A DNA stretch of 64,000 nt, taken from Bacteroidia bacterium. GTDB lineage: Bacteria > Bacteroidota > Bacteroidia > J057. The stretch spans positions 2,728,001-2,792,000 of the forward strand of contig JAWKNO010000002.1 in assembly GCA_041391665.1 (NCBI GenBank), written 5' to 3'. The notes below the pieces were generated by a model. The model ran no database searches. It was not told the origin of the DNA and worked only from the letters and a program-made list of their open reading frames with translations. Shown here in pieces: positions 28,433 through 37,638 of this stretch (the stretch's first letter is position 1; each line of letters begins with the position of its first letter). The position numbers and the translations under genes are program-made.

Positions 28433-28681
28433 ATGTTTAAGTTTTTCAAACGTAATTCCAACGGAGACAGCCAAAAACCTACGCTCCAGTTTGTAGATAT
28501 CAACGGTGTACCACTGGCGCCGGGCGATAAAGTTGAATCGCTTCGCTATGACCTGGGCCAATGTATCATTGTCCGGGGGGAAACCGGCTACGATTACGAA
28601 TCGCTGGAGACCGGAGAGCGGGTCAGTTACCTCAAAATGGTCGATGCGGCTACTTCTTTTCAAAAAGTAAGGAAGATCTGA
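28433..28681 (+). CDS. Small conserved protein, function unknown
   Basis: An 82-residue cytoplasmic protein starting MFKFFKRNSNGD; upstream in-frame codons overlap the terminator and are excluded. The core (VDINGVPLAPGDKVESLRYDLGQCIIV, then ESLETGERVSYLKMVDA) looks like a small beta-barrel of the KOW/SH3 type, with a GDKV turn. It ends 6 bp before the amidohydrolase gene, so the two probably form an operon. No function can be assigned. Confidence 0.7.
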   Translation: MFKFFKRNSNGDSQKPTLQFVDINGVPLAPGDKVESLRYDLGQCIIVRGETGYDYESLETGERVSYLKMVDAATSFQKVRKI

Positions 28682-28687
28682 TGGCTT

Positions 28688-29695
28688 ATGTTGAAAATAG
28701 ACGCACATTCGCATATTCTCCCTGAACAGCTTCCCCGTTTTTCCGATAAATTTGGATACGGTGACTTTATTCACCTCGATCATCATAAACCTGGGTTCGC
28801 CAATATGATGAAAGGCAGTGTATTCTTTCGTGAGATTGAAGCCAACTGCTGGGACCCTGCGCTCCGGATGGAAGAATATGATCTCCATCAGACGCAGGTA
28901 CAGGTGGTCTGCACCGTGCCGATTATGTTTAGCTATTGGGCTAAACCCAAAGACACGCTTGAACTCTCCCGCTTTCTCAATGATCATATCGCTGCTGTTG
29001 TGGCCGAACATCCCCGGCACTTTGTGGGCCTGGGAACTGTCCCTATGCAAGATGCCGATCTTTCCGTACAAGAACTGGTCAGGTTGAAAGAACTGGGCAT
29101 TCCGGGTATTCAGATCGGTTCAAATATTAACGATGTCAATCTGAGCGAACCGCAGTTTTATCCCATATGGGAGGCCTGTGAGTCTCTGGGGCTTGCGGTA
29201 ATGGTTCACCCCTGGAATATGATGGGAAAAAACCAGATGGAGCGCTACTGGCTTCCCTGGCTCGTCGGCATGCCCGCCGAAACTTCCCGCGCCATTTGCT
29301 GTATGATTTTTGGCGGTGTATTTGAAAAATTCCCTAACCTTCGGGTCATGTTTTCCCATGCCAGTGGCTCGTTTTTGTCTACTTTCGGGCGGGTAGAGCA
29401 TGGTTTCAACTGCCGCCCTGACCTCGTGGCCATCGACAATCCGGTTCCTCCCCGTGAATATCTGGGCAGGTTTTGGGTAGACAGTATTACCCACGATACC
29501 ACCATGCTTCGGTATGTGATGAATATGGTGGGTTCCAACCGGGTAATGATTGGTTCTGATTATCCCTTCCCGCTGGGAGATCTGACAATTGGGAAACTGG
29601 TGGACGAAATGGGGCTGGCGCCACTCGACAAAGAAAATATTTACTACAAATCTGCGCTGGAATGGCTGGGGCTGGAGAAGTCGCAGTTTGTATAG
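28688..29695 (+). CDS. Amidohydrolase, ACMSD-like (aminocarboxymuconate-semialdehyde decarboxylase)
   Basis: A 335-residue zinc-dependent TIM-barrel enzyme of the amidohydrolase-2 group. Metal ligands appear as DAHSHILPE (His7, His9), VMVHPWNM (His174), FSHASG and the catalytic Asp in IGSDYPFP (Asp291). The Trp/Arg-rich segments (ANCWDPALRMEEYD, WNMMGKNQMERYW) match ACMSD, which decarboxylates the kynurenine-pathway intermediate ACMS. No other kynurenine genes are present in the window, so the pathway role rests on family resemblance. Confidence 0.85.
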   Translation: MLKIDAHSHILPEQLPRFSDKFGYGDFIHLDHHKPGFANMMKGSVFFREIEANCWDPALRMEEYDLHQTQVQVVCTVPIMFSYWAKPKDTLELSRFLNDHIAAVVAEHPRHFVGLGTVPMQDADLSVQELVRLKELGIPGIQIGSNINDVNLSEPQFYPIWEACESLGLAVMVHPWNMMGKNQMERYWLPWLVGMPAETSRAICCMIFGGVFEKFPNLRVMFSHASGSFLSTFGRVEHGFNCRPDLVAIDNPVPPREYLGRFWVDSITHDTTMLRYVMNMVGSNRVMIGSDYPFPLGDLTIGKLVDEMGLAPLDKENIYYKSALEWLGLEKSQFV

Positions 29696-29698
29696 TAC

Positions 29699-30103
29699 CT
29701 ACGAGATGGGATTCAGGGTAATCGAAAAAATCGTGTAATCATTCACATCCCTTCCGTGGCTGAACTTGTCCAACACCTCATACATGTCTCTTGCCCTGAA
29801 GTAAGAAGTGTGTAGTTCTCCCTGCCCTTTTTTGGTCCACTGTACGGTAAATGAGTGTTCCTGCCGGAAATTTTTGGTGATATATTCCAGCATGAGCCTC
29901 AAGGCTTCGCTTTTGGAAGTCGATTCGACCGAATGGTACAGGAAAGATTGATCGTGTTTAGGATTAATGGTAATGAGATCCAGCAAGACCTTTTCGCCTT
30001 CATTCGTAAAGTTAAACACCAGATTGGCCTGGGAAATGTCGAGTTTTTTGGCGATTTCCGTCTGAAAACGGGCAACTTCTATATGATTGTCAACAGCACT
30101 CAT
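29699..30103 (-). CDS. Conserved protein, function unknown
   Basis: A 134-residue soluble protein beginning MSAVDNHIEVARFQTEIAKKLDISQ. It has alternating strands and helices (LVFNFTNEGEKVLLDLITIN; HSFTVQWTKKGQGELHTSYFRARDMYEVLDKF) and no signal peptide or Cys. It is convergent with the ACMSD gene (3 bp gap) and divergent from the CHAT gene. I do not recognise a family. Confidence 0.7.
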   Translation of the reverse strand: MSAVDNHIEVARFQTEIAKKLDISQANLVFNFTNEGEKVLLDLITINPKHDQSFLYHSVESTSKSEALRLMLEYITKNFRQEHSFTVQWTKKGQGELHTSYFRARDMYEVLDKFSHGRDVNDYTIFSITLNPIS

Positions 30104-30190
30104 GTGGCAAATGTCAGTTTATTTCCCCGAAATTACGGTTTCCCTGCTTTAAGACAAATAAAAAGACCCGGATGAACAGGAAAATACCTG

Positions 30191-30222
30191 TTTGTACGAA
30201 TTGTAGAAATTTATTAGGTTTG
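30191..30222 (+). promoter_or_regulatory. Bacteroidota-type promoter of the CHAT gene
   Basis: A -33 element TTTG at 30191-30194 and a -7 element TAGGTTTG at 30215-30222 are separated by 20 bp, matching the TTTG-N19-TAnnTTTG consensus of the primary sigma factor in Bacteroidota. Transcription would start near 30229, downstream of the farthest in-frame ATG (30172), so it also decides the start codon of the gene. Confidence 0.72.
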
Positions 30223-30249
30223 GGAACAGTGATATATACAAATACCCCT

Positions 30250-33165
30250 ATGTTGTCTGCCGGGAAAAAACGCCGGTCTACTTTCTCTGCATATTTTGCG
30301 GCGGTCAGTTTATGCCTGTTTTTGACTACTTTACTGTCAGCCCAACCGGTCTCATATCTGGGCCGGAATGCGGGGATAGATGTTTTTGAGAAAGGATATC
30401 GCCTGTATCCGGCTTTTCCCGACAGCGCAATATTTTATACCAAAAAAATATTAGTGCCCCCGGAAAACAAAAATTCGTCAAAATTTACCGAAGCACTTTT
30501 GTTTTTATCCAATATATATAACTACCGGGAAGAATTTGACAGTATTGGAAAGTATGCCCGTATGGCACTTCAACATGCGTCGCTCAATGATTCTCTGGCT
30601 TCCGGATACCGGTATATTGCACTCAATAATCTGGCCGGTTATTATCTCCTGATAGGTGATTTTAAGCAGGCAGACCTGTTATATGAAAATTCGCTTCTGG
30701 AACACATTCCGGAAAGAGACCGTGCGAGGATTTTTTTTAACATTGGTTTAACCCGAAAAAAACAGGGTGATTATCAGGGGGCGCTTTGGATTCTTGATCA
30801 GGCGGAAGATATTTCCATTCATTCCGCAGGAATTTTTCGTGCAGAAATATTCAATCTCAAGTCGAAGATTTTTATCCGGATGCAAAACTGGGAAGCTGCA
30901 AGAGAAAATAACCTCCGCGCCACGCAGCTTCTTCAGCCCTTTAGCGACGAGGCTTCATTAAAGAAAAAACTGGAACTCGCATTTGGTTTGGGGTTAATCG
31001 AAATATCTTCCGGCAATCATCAAAAGGGTTTTGAGGCTGTAAGAAGGGGCCAAAAAATACAAGCTCAACTCAGTGGCTACCGTACGGCGATTACTTATGG
31101 TATTCTTGCAAGGATATATACGGCTACAGGCCGAAACGATAGCGCGATCTATTATGGAAAGATTGCTTTGGATCAGATGATCGGACAACTTCCCGACCTG
31201 CCCGGCCATCCGCTCATCGCTGAGGCATGGCTCGACCTGGGAAATACCCAACTGAATGCAGACCTTGCGAAAGATGCCCGCAACTCGTTTTTTAGTGGGC
31301 TGGAATGTCTGATAAGCCGAAAAGCTGATGCGCACAATCTGCCTGAAGCCGCCGATATTACTTATCCGGTAGAAGCCGTATCACTATTGCGGGGTATGGG
31401 GAGGGCTGCCCGGAGAGAGTTTGATGTGAGTGGTTCGACGACCGATCTGCTTGATGCGATGGATGCATTTTTGCTGGCAACCCGATTGATTCCGCGTATT
31501 TACAGGGATTTACAAAATGAGGAATCCCGCCTTTTTATGGCCGAACATGCTGTCAATACGCATGAAGAGGCCATTTCGGTTGTACTTGAACTTGCCCAAC
31601 AAACCGGCAACAGCCAGTATCTGGAAACTGCCTTTTACCTGGCAGAACAAAACAAAGCGGCCCTGTTGTATTATGCCTTACAGGACGCCGAAAAAATACA
31701 GGCACTGGGAATTCCCGATTCGATTATTGACAGGGAAAATGCAATCAAAACCGAACTTACCTTTTACCAGGAAAAATATTTTGAGGAAAGCCGCCGGGTG
31801 GTGGACACAGACAAAGAAAAACTGGCAAGGTGGAAAGAGAAAATCCTTCACTTAGAATCGGAAACAAGGGGATTGCAGCAGATGATCTTATCAAATTATC
31901 CTCAGTATTTTCAATTGAAATACCAGGAAAGTGAAGTGAGTGTAGCCGAAGCCAGAAAATTATTACCTGAAGATGCCGCACTGTTGGAGTACTTTTGCGG
32001 AAACTACACCGCTTACCTTTTTTTGATTACCGCAGATCGTCTGGAGGTAAAAAGCGTTCCTGTACGCGACTCTTTGGAACAGTGGATACTAGCCATGCGT
32101 CGGGGAATATTGCAAAAGAGCAGCGAAAGCAGTATGCCAGAAAGCCAGCTTTATACGGTCAGTTTGCAATACATCACTCCTGCCCGTAAACTTTACGAAA
32201 GTTTGATAGCCCCACTGGAACAGGGCGGTGTAAGCCTTCCCCGTAAATTAGTCATTATTCCGGATGATGTACTGGGCTATTTACCTTTTGATATTTTGCT
32301 TACGGAAACCCCTGAGTTTCCCTTGCGATTCCGGCAATTTCCCTATTTGATCCGGCGGCATGAGATTAGTTATGCCTATTCTACCGCCCTGTTGCACAAC
32401 CTGGAAGAACTCTCGTCCGGGCAGCCATCGCCGATACGGATTCTGGCTTTTGGGCCATGGGTTGGGAATAAAAAACCAGCAGGTAACAGCCCTGATAATC
32501 AGCAATATTTGTCATTTTCGAGAGACGAAATCACCGCTATTCAGTCAGTTTTTCCGGGAGAATTCTTTATGGGTACTCAAGCGACAAGAGAGCGATTTCT
32601 TACCTTATCCAAACACTTTCAGATCATCCATTTGGCCACCCACACCCAGATAAATGATGAAGATAGCCGGTACTCCCGCATAACATTTGCCCCGGTTTCA
32701 GACTATACACGGGAAAGTGATTTTCTCAGTATCGCCGAAATTTGCAACCTCCGGTTAAAGGCCGACATGGTAGTACTGAGCGCCTGTGAAACCGGTGTGG
32801 GCAAACTTCAAAAAGGCGAGGGAATACTCAGCCTTGCCAGAGCGTTTACTTACGCCGGAGCCAAAAGTATTGTCACGACCCTCTGGCAGGTGGATGACCA
32901 GGCGACGGCTGTGGTTATGAAAAGTTTTTATCAGTATCTGGAGCGTGGCTATCCCAAAGACCGTGCGTTGAGACAGGCAAAACTCGACTACCTGGACAAT
33001 AGCGACAACCGGCTGGCGCATCCGTTTTTTTGGGGTGCGGCGATTCCGATCGGTAGTATGGTCGCTGTCAGGTCCTCCTCCCGGTTGATACCCGTTTTGC
33101 TGATTATCTCAATCGTGATGATAATCAGTGGATTCTTTTTTGTGAAAAAAGCAAGAATCCACTAA
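30250..33165 (+). CDS. TPR-CHAT protein (caspase-family protease domain) with signal/anchor
   Basis: About 971 residues from MLSAGKKRRSTF. The frame is open back to 30172, but the promoter at 30191-30222 lies inside that extension. A hydrophobic signal (YFAAVSLCLFLTTLLSAQ) starts the protein. TPR-like helical repeats cover about residues 60-400. The CHAT domain occupies about 640-930 with the catalytic pair His798 (HLATHTQ) and Cys846 (VVLSACETGVGK). A C-terminal TM helix (VLLIISIVMIISGFFFV) and basic tail follow. CHAT enzymes are caspase-like proteases activated by partner proteins. The signal plus TM helix suggest the TPR/CHAT part faces the periplasm. Confidence 0.85.
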   Translation: MLSAGKKRRSTFSAYFAAVSLCLFLTTLLSAQPVSYLGRNAGIDVFEKGYRLYPAFPDSAIFYTKKILVPPENKNSSKFTEALLFLSNIYNYREEFDSIGKYARMALQHASLNDSLASGYRYIALNNLAGYYLLIGDFKQADLLYENSLLEHIPERDRARIFFNIGLTRKKQGDYQGALWILDQAEDISIHSAGIFRAEIFNLKSKIFIRMQNWEAARENNLRATQLLQPFSDEASLKKKLELAFGLGLIEISSGNHQKGFEAVRRGQKIQAQLSGYRTAITYGILARIYTATGRNDSAIYYGKIALDQMIGQLPDLPGHPLIAEAWLDLGNTQLNADLAKDARNSFFSGLECLISRKADAHNLPEAADITYPVEAVSLLRGMGRAARREFDVSGSTTDLLDAMDAFLLATRLIPRIYRDLQNEESRLFMAEHAVNTHEEAISVVLELAQQTGNSQYLETAFYLAEQNKAALLYYALQDAEKIQALGIPDSIIDRENAIKTELTFYQEKYFEESRRVVDTDKEKLARWKEKILHLESETRGLQQMILSNYPQYFQLKYQESEVSVAEARKLLPEDAALLEYFCGNYTAYLFLITADRLEVKSVPVRDSLEQWILAMRRGILQKSSESSMPESQLYTVSLQYITPARKLYESLIAPLEQGGVSLPRKLVIIPDDVLGYLPFDILLTETPEFPLRFRQFPYLIRRHEISYAYSTALLHNLEELSSGQPSPIRILAFGPWVGNKKPAGNSPDNQQYLSFSRDEITAIQSVFPGEFFMGTQATRERFLTLSKHFQIIHLATHTQINDEDSRYSRITFAPVSDYTRESDFLSIAEICNLRLKADMVVLSACETGVGKLQKGEGILSLARAFTYAGAKSIVTTLWQVDDQATAVVMKSFYQYLERGYPKDRALRQAKLDYLDNSDNRLAHPFFWGAAIPIGSMVAVRSSSRLIPVLLIISIVMIISGFFFVKKARIH
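33127..33163 (+). terminator. Hairpin spanning the stop codon of the CHAT gene
   Basis: A perfect 11-bp inverted repeat, AGTGGATTCTT (33127-33137) and AAGAATCCACT (33153-33163), with a T- and A-rich loop. The right arm reaches the first base of the stop codon, so coding and structure overlap. There is little T-tract after it, so it may attenuate rather than stop transcription toward the micro-ORF at 33190. Confidence 0.55.
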
Positions 33166-33189
33166 CTTTAGAATATATTCATCTGAAAT

Positions 33190-33297
33190 ATGAGCTTTTC
33201 GACAATCCTCAGTATGATTCTGATTCTCACATTCAACATGGGAGGATTTATCTTTTTTCTCCGGAGGGCGATGAAAAAAGAAGCTGCAAAAAAATAA
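33190..33297 (+). CDS. 35-residue single-TM peptide resembling MetS (NSS transporter small subunit)
   Basis: The frame MSFSTILSMILILTF continues through NMGGFIFFLRRAMKKEAAKK and stops at 33297, 25 bp after the CHAT gene. One TM helix and a GGF...FLxxAxxKE ending match the small MetS-type peptides usually encoded next to sodium-neurotransmitter-symporter-like transporters. No such transporter is adjacent here, so the partner would be elsewhere or the resemblance is superficial. The hairpin over the preceding stop codon may limit its expression. Confidence 0.55.
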   Translation: MSFSTILSMILILTFNMGGFIFFLRRAMKKEAAKK

Positions 33298-34305
33298 TCA
33301 ATTCTTTTTCACCATTTGTTCCATTACTGCATTGGTGCGTACTGCGGTTTGTCCTGTGCTTGGGCATTTGCCGCGACCTAACAGATCATCGACTACCGTC
33401 TGGATCAACGGTTGCTGAATATGTTTGGGCATTTCAAAGGGGAAAAATTGTTTTCCCTGGCTGTTTTCCAGCACAACAGGCGCCGACGAAAAATACGAAA
33501 AGGTAATTTTCCCCTTACTTCCGACAATTTCCGTCTCTTCCAGTACGGCTTGTTCTGCAGCTGAAAAACACCATACTCCTGATCCCAGCACCCCATTCTC
33601 AAATACAAAACTTCCCGAAACAATATCCTCTGCATCATATAAACCTGCCTGATTGCCATGAAATCCCGAAACGTGCTTCACAGGCCCCAGCAAGTAATCC
33701 AGAAAATCAAGCTGGTGAGAGGCCAGATCATAAAAATAGCCGCCGCCGGAGACTGCAGGGTTTACCCGCCAGTTTTCCGGTTGTCCGTCAACGATCTTTG
33801 CCACAACCTCAGGTTTGGGAGACTGGTAAAGCCGGATATTCACCAGCCGCACTTCTCCGATTGCACCCGTATCGACGAGTTCTTTTACCTTGAGGAAATT
33901 GGGCAGTTGCCGGCGGTAATAGGCAACATAAAGCGGAACTCCCGCAGCCTCGCAGGTTTGGATCATCGATTCACATTCCTTCCGGGTGCGGGCCATAGGC
34001 TTTTCTACATAAACTGGTTTTCCAGCCTGCGCAGCCAGCATAGTATAATCAGCATGAGAATCGGGTGGGGTAGCAATATAGATAGCATTCACCTCCGGGT
34101 GATGGATGAGCGTTTGGGCATCGCTAAACCAGTAGGGGACCCCGTGGCGACGGGCGTAATCTGCGGCTTTTTCAGCATCCCTTCGCATGACTGCTATTAA
34201 TTTGGAATTATCTGCAAGGTTGAATGCCGGGCCGCTTTTCACCTCAGTCACGTCTCCACAGCCAATAATACCCCAGCGCACTTCTTCAAAAGGAAATTTT
34301 TTCAT
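33298..34305 (-). CDS. Gfo/Idh/MocA family oxidoreductase
   Basis: A 335-residue NAD(P)-dependent dehydrogenase from MKKFPFEEVRWGIIGCGDV, where the Rossmann GxGxxx motif begins. The frame extends 136 codons upstream, but that part overlaps the divergent gene and precedes the cofactor motif, so it is excluded. The signature AGKPVYVEKPMARTRKE contains the conserved EKP, and GGGYFYDLASHQLDFLDYLLG carries the catalytic-region Asp/His of the C-terminal domain. It probably oxidises a sugar or inositol derivative. It is divergent from the BNR-repeat gene (70 bp between starts). Confidence 0.88.
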   Translation of the reverse strand: MKKFPFEEVRWGIIGCGDVTEVKSGPAFNLADNSKLIAVMRRDAEKAADYARRHGVPYWFSDAQTLIHHPEVNAIYIATPPDSHADYTMLAAQAGKPVYVEKPMARTRKECESMIQTCEAAGVPLYVAYYRRQLPNFLKVKELVDTGAIGEVRLVNIRLYQSPKPEVVAKIVDGQPENWRVNPAVSGGGYFYDLASHQLDFLDYLLGPVKHVSGFHGNQAGLYDAEDIVSGSFVFENGVLGSGVWCFSAAEQAVLEETEIVGSKGKITFSYFSSAPVVLENSQGKQFFPFEMPKHIQQPLIQTVVDDLLGRGKCPSTGQTAVRTNAVMEQMVKKN

Positions 34306-34374
34306 CGGAAAATTATTTTTCAGTTCCTGCCTCAGTGTGTAACTTACCGGGCAGACCCAATATACACCTGCTAA

Positions 34375-35697
34375 ATGAAAATGCGACGAATTCCATTTCT
34401 TTTTGCGATACTTTGGTGGAGTTTTCCCGGCTTTCCCCTTTTTGCGCAGCCTCAGCCTGCGGTAAAAAATATAATGCTGGATGACGACGCTTCTGAGTAT
34501 GCGCCCTGCGAACCATCGATTGCCATTAGTTTTTCCAACCCGGATATCATTGTCGCAGGTGCCGTGCTCAACAAAGTGTACTATACCTCCAATGGGGGAA
34601 AAACCTGGGAAAAGCAAAAAATAACTTCTTCTTATGGCGTTTTTGGCGATCCCGTAGTGATTTCTGGTTATGACGGAAGTTTTTATTATTTCCATCTGGC
34701 TGACCCTGAGCACAAACGCTGGGCAAGCGAAAGATTACTGGACCGTATTGTCTGTCAGAAATCTACAGATGGGGGAAAAACATGGAGCGATGGCGGCTAT
34801 ATGGGTATGAATCACCCCAAAGATCAGGATAAAGAGTGGGCCGTGGTCAATCCGTTGAATAATCATATTATCACTACCTGGACACAATTTGACAAATACG
34901 ACAGTCAAAACCCCGATGATCACAGCAATATTCTTTTTTCCCAATCCAAAAACAGCGGTAAATCATGGAAAAAAGCAGTCCAAATCAATCAATACTCAGG
35001 GGACTGTCTCGATGGTTCGGAAACAGCGGAAGGCGCATTTCCGGCAGTGGGGCCACAGGGTGAAATCTATGTAGCCTGGTCGCTGAATGAAAAAATATGG
35101 TTTGACCGATCCTTTGACAAAGGAAAAACCTGGCTGGAAGAAGATATTATTGCAGCGGAACAGCCCGGCGGATGGAGTTTTGATATTCCGGGTATTACCC
35201 GAAGCAATGGCATGCCTGTACTGCTTTGTGATCTCAGCGATGGCCCGGCCAGAGGAACCTTGTATCTCAACTGGTCAGACCAGCGAAACGGAAAAACAGA
35301 TACCGATATCTGGTTTGCCAAGTCCTCAGATAAAGGCAATACCTGGTCGGCTCCCAAAAGAGTCAATGATGATGGATGGGGGAAACACCAGTTTTTAAGC
35401 TGGATGACCATTGACCAGACTACCGGCTATATTTACGTAGTCTTTTACGACCGGCGGAATTACAAAGACTTGCAGACCGATGTATATCTGGCGTATTCTA
35501 CAGATGGTGGGGAATCCTTTATCAACCAACGCATCAGCGAAACCCCATTTACCCCATCTGCCCTAGCATTTTTTGGCGACTACAACAATATCGCAGCACA
35601 TGGGGGGCGAATCTGTCCGATCTGGACCCGGATGGATAATGGCAAAACCAGTGTATGGACAGCGGTAATTGAGGAGGGGGAACTGATCGAAAAATAG
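34375..35697 (+). CDS. Secreted BNR/Asp-box beta-propeller protein (sialidase-like)
   Basis: A 440-residue secreted protein with a signal peptide (FLFAILWWSFPGFPLFAQ). Several Asp-box repeats of the form SxDxGxTW are visible: SNGGKTWEK, STDGGKTWSDGG, SKNSGKSWKK, SFDKGKTWLEE, SSDKGNTWS and STDGGESF, indicating a six-bladed propeller. Sialidases share this fold, but the Arg triad and catalytic Tyr/Glu cannot be assigned from the sequence alone, so glycan hydrolysis is tentative. Divergent from the sugar oxidoreductase. Confidence 0.8.
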   Translation: MKMRRIPFLFAILWWSFPGFPLFAQPQPAVKNIMLDDDASEYAPCEPSIAISFSNPDIIVAGAVLNKVYYTSNGGKTWEKQKITSSYGVFGDPVVISGYDGSFYYFHLADPEHKRWASERLLDRIVCQKSTDGGKTWSDGGYMGMNHPKDQDKEWAVVNPLNNHIITTWTQFDKYDSQNPDDHSNILFSQSKNSGKSWKKAVQINQYSGDCLDGSETAEGAFPAVGPQGEIYVAWSLNEKIWFDRSFDKGKTWLEEDIIAAEQPGGWSFDIPGITRSNGMPVLLCDLSDGPARGTLYLNWSDQRNGKTDTDIWFAKSSDKGNTWSAPKRVNDDGWGKHQFLSWMTIDQTTGYIYVVFYDRRNYKDLQTDVYLAYSTDGGESFINQRISETPFTPSALAFFGDYNNIAAHGGRICPIWTRMDNGKTSVWTAVIEEGELIEK

Positions 35698-35702
35698 AAA
35701 CC

Positions 35703-36365
35703 CTATTTCAACCGGTAATTGTATTGGCGGTAGGCGATATTATAGCCGCCGTTTTCCAGTTCGTACACGATTTCATCGATCATGTCGTCTTCTTCGTTGT
35801 CAAACTGCGTTTTGAGGTTGATACCAAAAAGAAGGCCGATAGACTGCCAGAAAACCGCGGACGCACCGCTTTTATTTTCCCTGATTAGGTCAAAAGTTGA
35901 ACGGCCGGTCTGGCGGTGAACCAGTTTTACCAGCACTTTCCCCTGGGTTCGGGTCATTTGCCGGAGATCATCTTCATAGGCACCAAAAAGAGAAGTTTCC
36001 TTTTGTTTTACATATTCCCTGCGGGAAGTACTGTCTGGAAGCGCAGCCATTTCCGCATCGATTTCATTGAGAATATCAGAAACTTTGACTGCATAAGGAT
36101 AGACTTTGTGCACATTCCACCGCAGACGGGTAAACCGGGCCAGGCGCTCCTTTCCCCGCTGAACCTGCCTGCGGTTGGGTTTTTGTGCAAAAATATCTAT
36201 TCCCTCGATATCCCCAATCATAAAGGTTTCTCCATTGTAGGTATAAACCTTAAAGCGGTGCATAAGGCTGTCCGCTTCAGTTTGCCCAACTGCCGAAGAA
36301 ACGCAAGTGCTAAGAAGCAAAAACCAGAAGATAGCGACCAATAAGTTGTTTTTCATCTTTCTCAT
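35703..36365 (-). CDS. DUF4294 family exported protein
   Basis: A 220-residue protein with an N-terminal signal (LLVAIFWFLLLSTCVSSAVGQ). The core RWNVHKVYPYAVKVSDILNEIDAEMAALPD and TLMHRQTGRSTFDLI-like segment (KLVHRQTGRSTFDLI), ending GGYNIAYRQYNYRLK, match the DUF4294 family found across Bacteroidota. Function unknown; envelope location is inferred from the signal. Confidence 0.82.
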   Translation of the reverse strand: MRKMKNNLLVAIFWFLLLSTCVSSAVGQTEADSLMHRFKVYTYNGETFMIGDIEGIDIFAQKPNRRQVQRGKERLARFTRLRWNVHKVYPYAVKVSDILNEIDAEMAALPDSTSRREYVKQKETSLFGAYEDDLRQMTRTQGKVLVKLVHRQTGRSTFDLIRENKSGASAVFWQSIGLLFGINLKTQFDNEEDDMIDEIVYELENGGYNIAYRQYNYRLK

Positions 36366-36445
36366 CAGAAGTAAAACGCACTTCCCTAATACGAATATTG
36401 CGTTTTCTATGTTCTGATCAAAGCTTTCTTGGTGGGATATATTTC

Positions 36446-36676
36446 CTATTTATTACATCTGCATAGTTCATAATCAAAGTCGCCGCCGCCGTCATGGCAG
36501 GCCTGTATCTCCGATGAGGCAGGGGAACAAAACTCCACGCAGGCACATTCTTCGTAATCATATTCAGCCCCTCCCGGGCATCCATCGGGTGGCGGTGAAC
36601 ATTGTTTGCAGCCTGCAAACAAAAAAATAAACGAAGCAGTTGACAGAATAAACAGTGATAAAAGGTACTTTTTCAT
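36446..36676 (-). CDS. Small Cys-rich lipoprotein
   Basis: A 76-residue lipoprotein: signal helix then lipobox LFAGCKQ (lipidated Cys22). The mature part has nine further Cys in pairs (CPGGAEYDYEECACVEFC, ACHDGGGDFDYELCRC), forming two related halves of the pattern C...(D/E)YE.C.C. Disulfide-stabilised knots are likely. No family is recognised. Confidence 0.65.
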   Translation of the reverse strand: MKKYLLSLFILSTASFIFLFAGCKQCSPPPDGCPGGAEYDYEECACVEFCSPASSEIQACHDGGGDFDYELCRCNK

Positions 36677-36751
36677 AAATTTGAAGTTTTAACTGTAATG
36701 GTTTTCTTTCCTTACAGTCGTATTCACAAATTTTTCATCACCCCAACCCTC

Positions 36752-37609
36752 ATGATTCAGGAATTTTCCAAAATAGCAGTGATCGGTGCCGGTACGATGG
36801 GCAACGGAATCGCCCATGTATTTGCGCAGTATGGTTATTCGGTCAACCTTATCGATATTTCAGAAGCCGCCCTTCAGCACGGGCTCAACACTATTTCGGC
36901 CAATATGGACCGGCAGGTGAAAAAAGAAATTATCACCCCCGAAGAAAAAGCAGCGGCAATTGGCCGTATTCAGTCCATTACCTCTCTGGAGGCCGGCGTC
37001 AGAGACCGCGACCTGATTGTCGAAGCCGCCACGGAGAATGTCGCACTGAAGCTCAATATATTTCGGGACATGGACATATTTGCCCCGGCGCATGCCATTC
37101 TCGCTACCAATACATCTTCGATATCGATCACCCAGATTGCAGCGGCAACGCGGCGCAGCGACAAGGTGATCGGCATGCATTTTATGAATCCCGTGCCGAT
37201 GATGAAGCTGGTGGAAATCATCAACGGCTATGATACTGCGGCAGAAGTTACCCAGGCGATAGTTTCCCTTTCAGAGGACCTTGGCAAAACCCCCGTTCCG
37301 GTCAACGACTATCCCGGCTTTATCGCCAACCGCATCCTGATGCCGATGATCAACGAAGCCATTTACGCCCATTTTGAAGGCGTGGCAGGTGTCGAGGAAA
37401 TAGACGCCGTCATGAAATTGGGCATGGCCCACCCGATGGGACCGTTGCAACTGGCAGACTTCATCGGTCTGGACGTATGCCTGGCGATCATGGAAGTTCT
37501 CTTTCAGGGATTTGGCAACCCCAAATACGCCCCCTGTCCACTGCTCAAAAACATGGTGGCCGCCGGCCATCTCGGCAGAAAAACAGGCAGAGGATTTTAT
37601 CAGTATTGA
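36752..37609 (+). CDS. 3-hydroxybutyryl-/3-hydroxyacyl-CoA dehydrogenase
   Basis: A 285-residue NAD-dependent enzyme of fatty-acid or butanoate metabolism. It has the Rossmann motif IAVIGAGTMGNGIAHVFAQ, the catalytic His/Glu region GMHFMNPVPMMKLVEII, Asn in TPVPVNDYPGFIANRI, and the C-terminal dimerisation domain ending GHLGRKTGRGFYQY. Length matches the single-domain family. The frame is open 18 codons upstream, but MIQEFSKIAVIG is the natural start. The gene ends right at the repeat cluster that opens the DGR region. Confidence 0.92.
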   Translation: MIQEFSKIAVIGAGTMGNGIAHVFAQYGYSVNLIDISEAALQHGLNTISANMDRQVKKEIITPEEKAAAIGRIQSITSLEAGVRDRDLIVEAATENVALKLNIFRDMDIFAPAHAILATNTSSISITQIAAATRRSDKVIGMHFMNPVPMMKLVEIINGYDTAAEVTQAIVSLSEDLGKTPVPVNDYPGFIANRILMPMINEAIYAHFEGVAGVEEIDAVMKLGMAHPMGPLQLADFIGLDVCLAIMEVLFQGFGNPKYAPCPLLKNMVAAGHLGRKTGRGFYQY

Positions 37610-37638
37610 AGGTAAGGCCCGGTTGGGAAAGGCGCCTT

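Noticed and set aside
33298..34713. Long form of the Gfo/Idh/MocA protein
   Set aside because: The extra 136 codons overlap the signal-peptide region of the divergent gene and precede the cofactor-binding motif.
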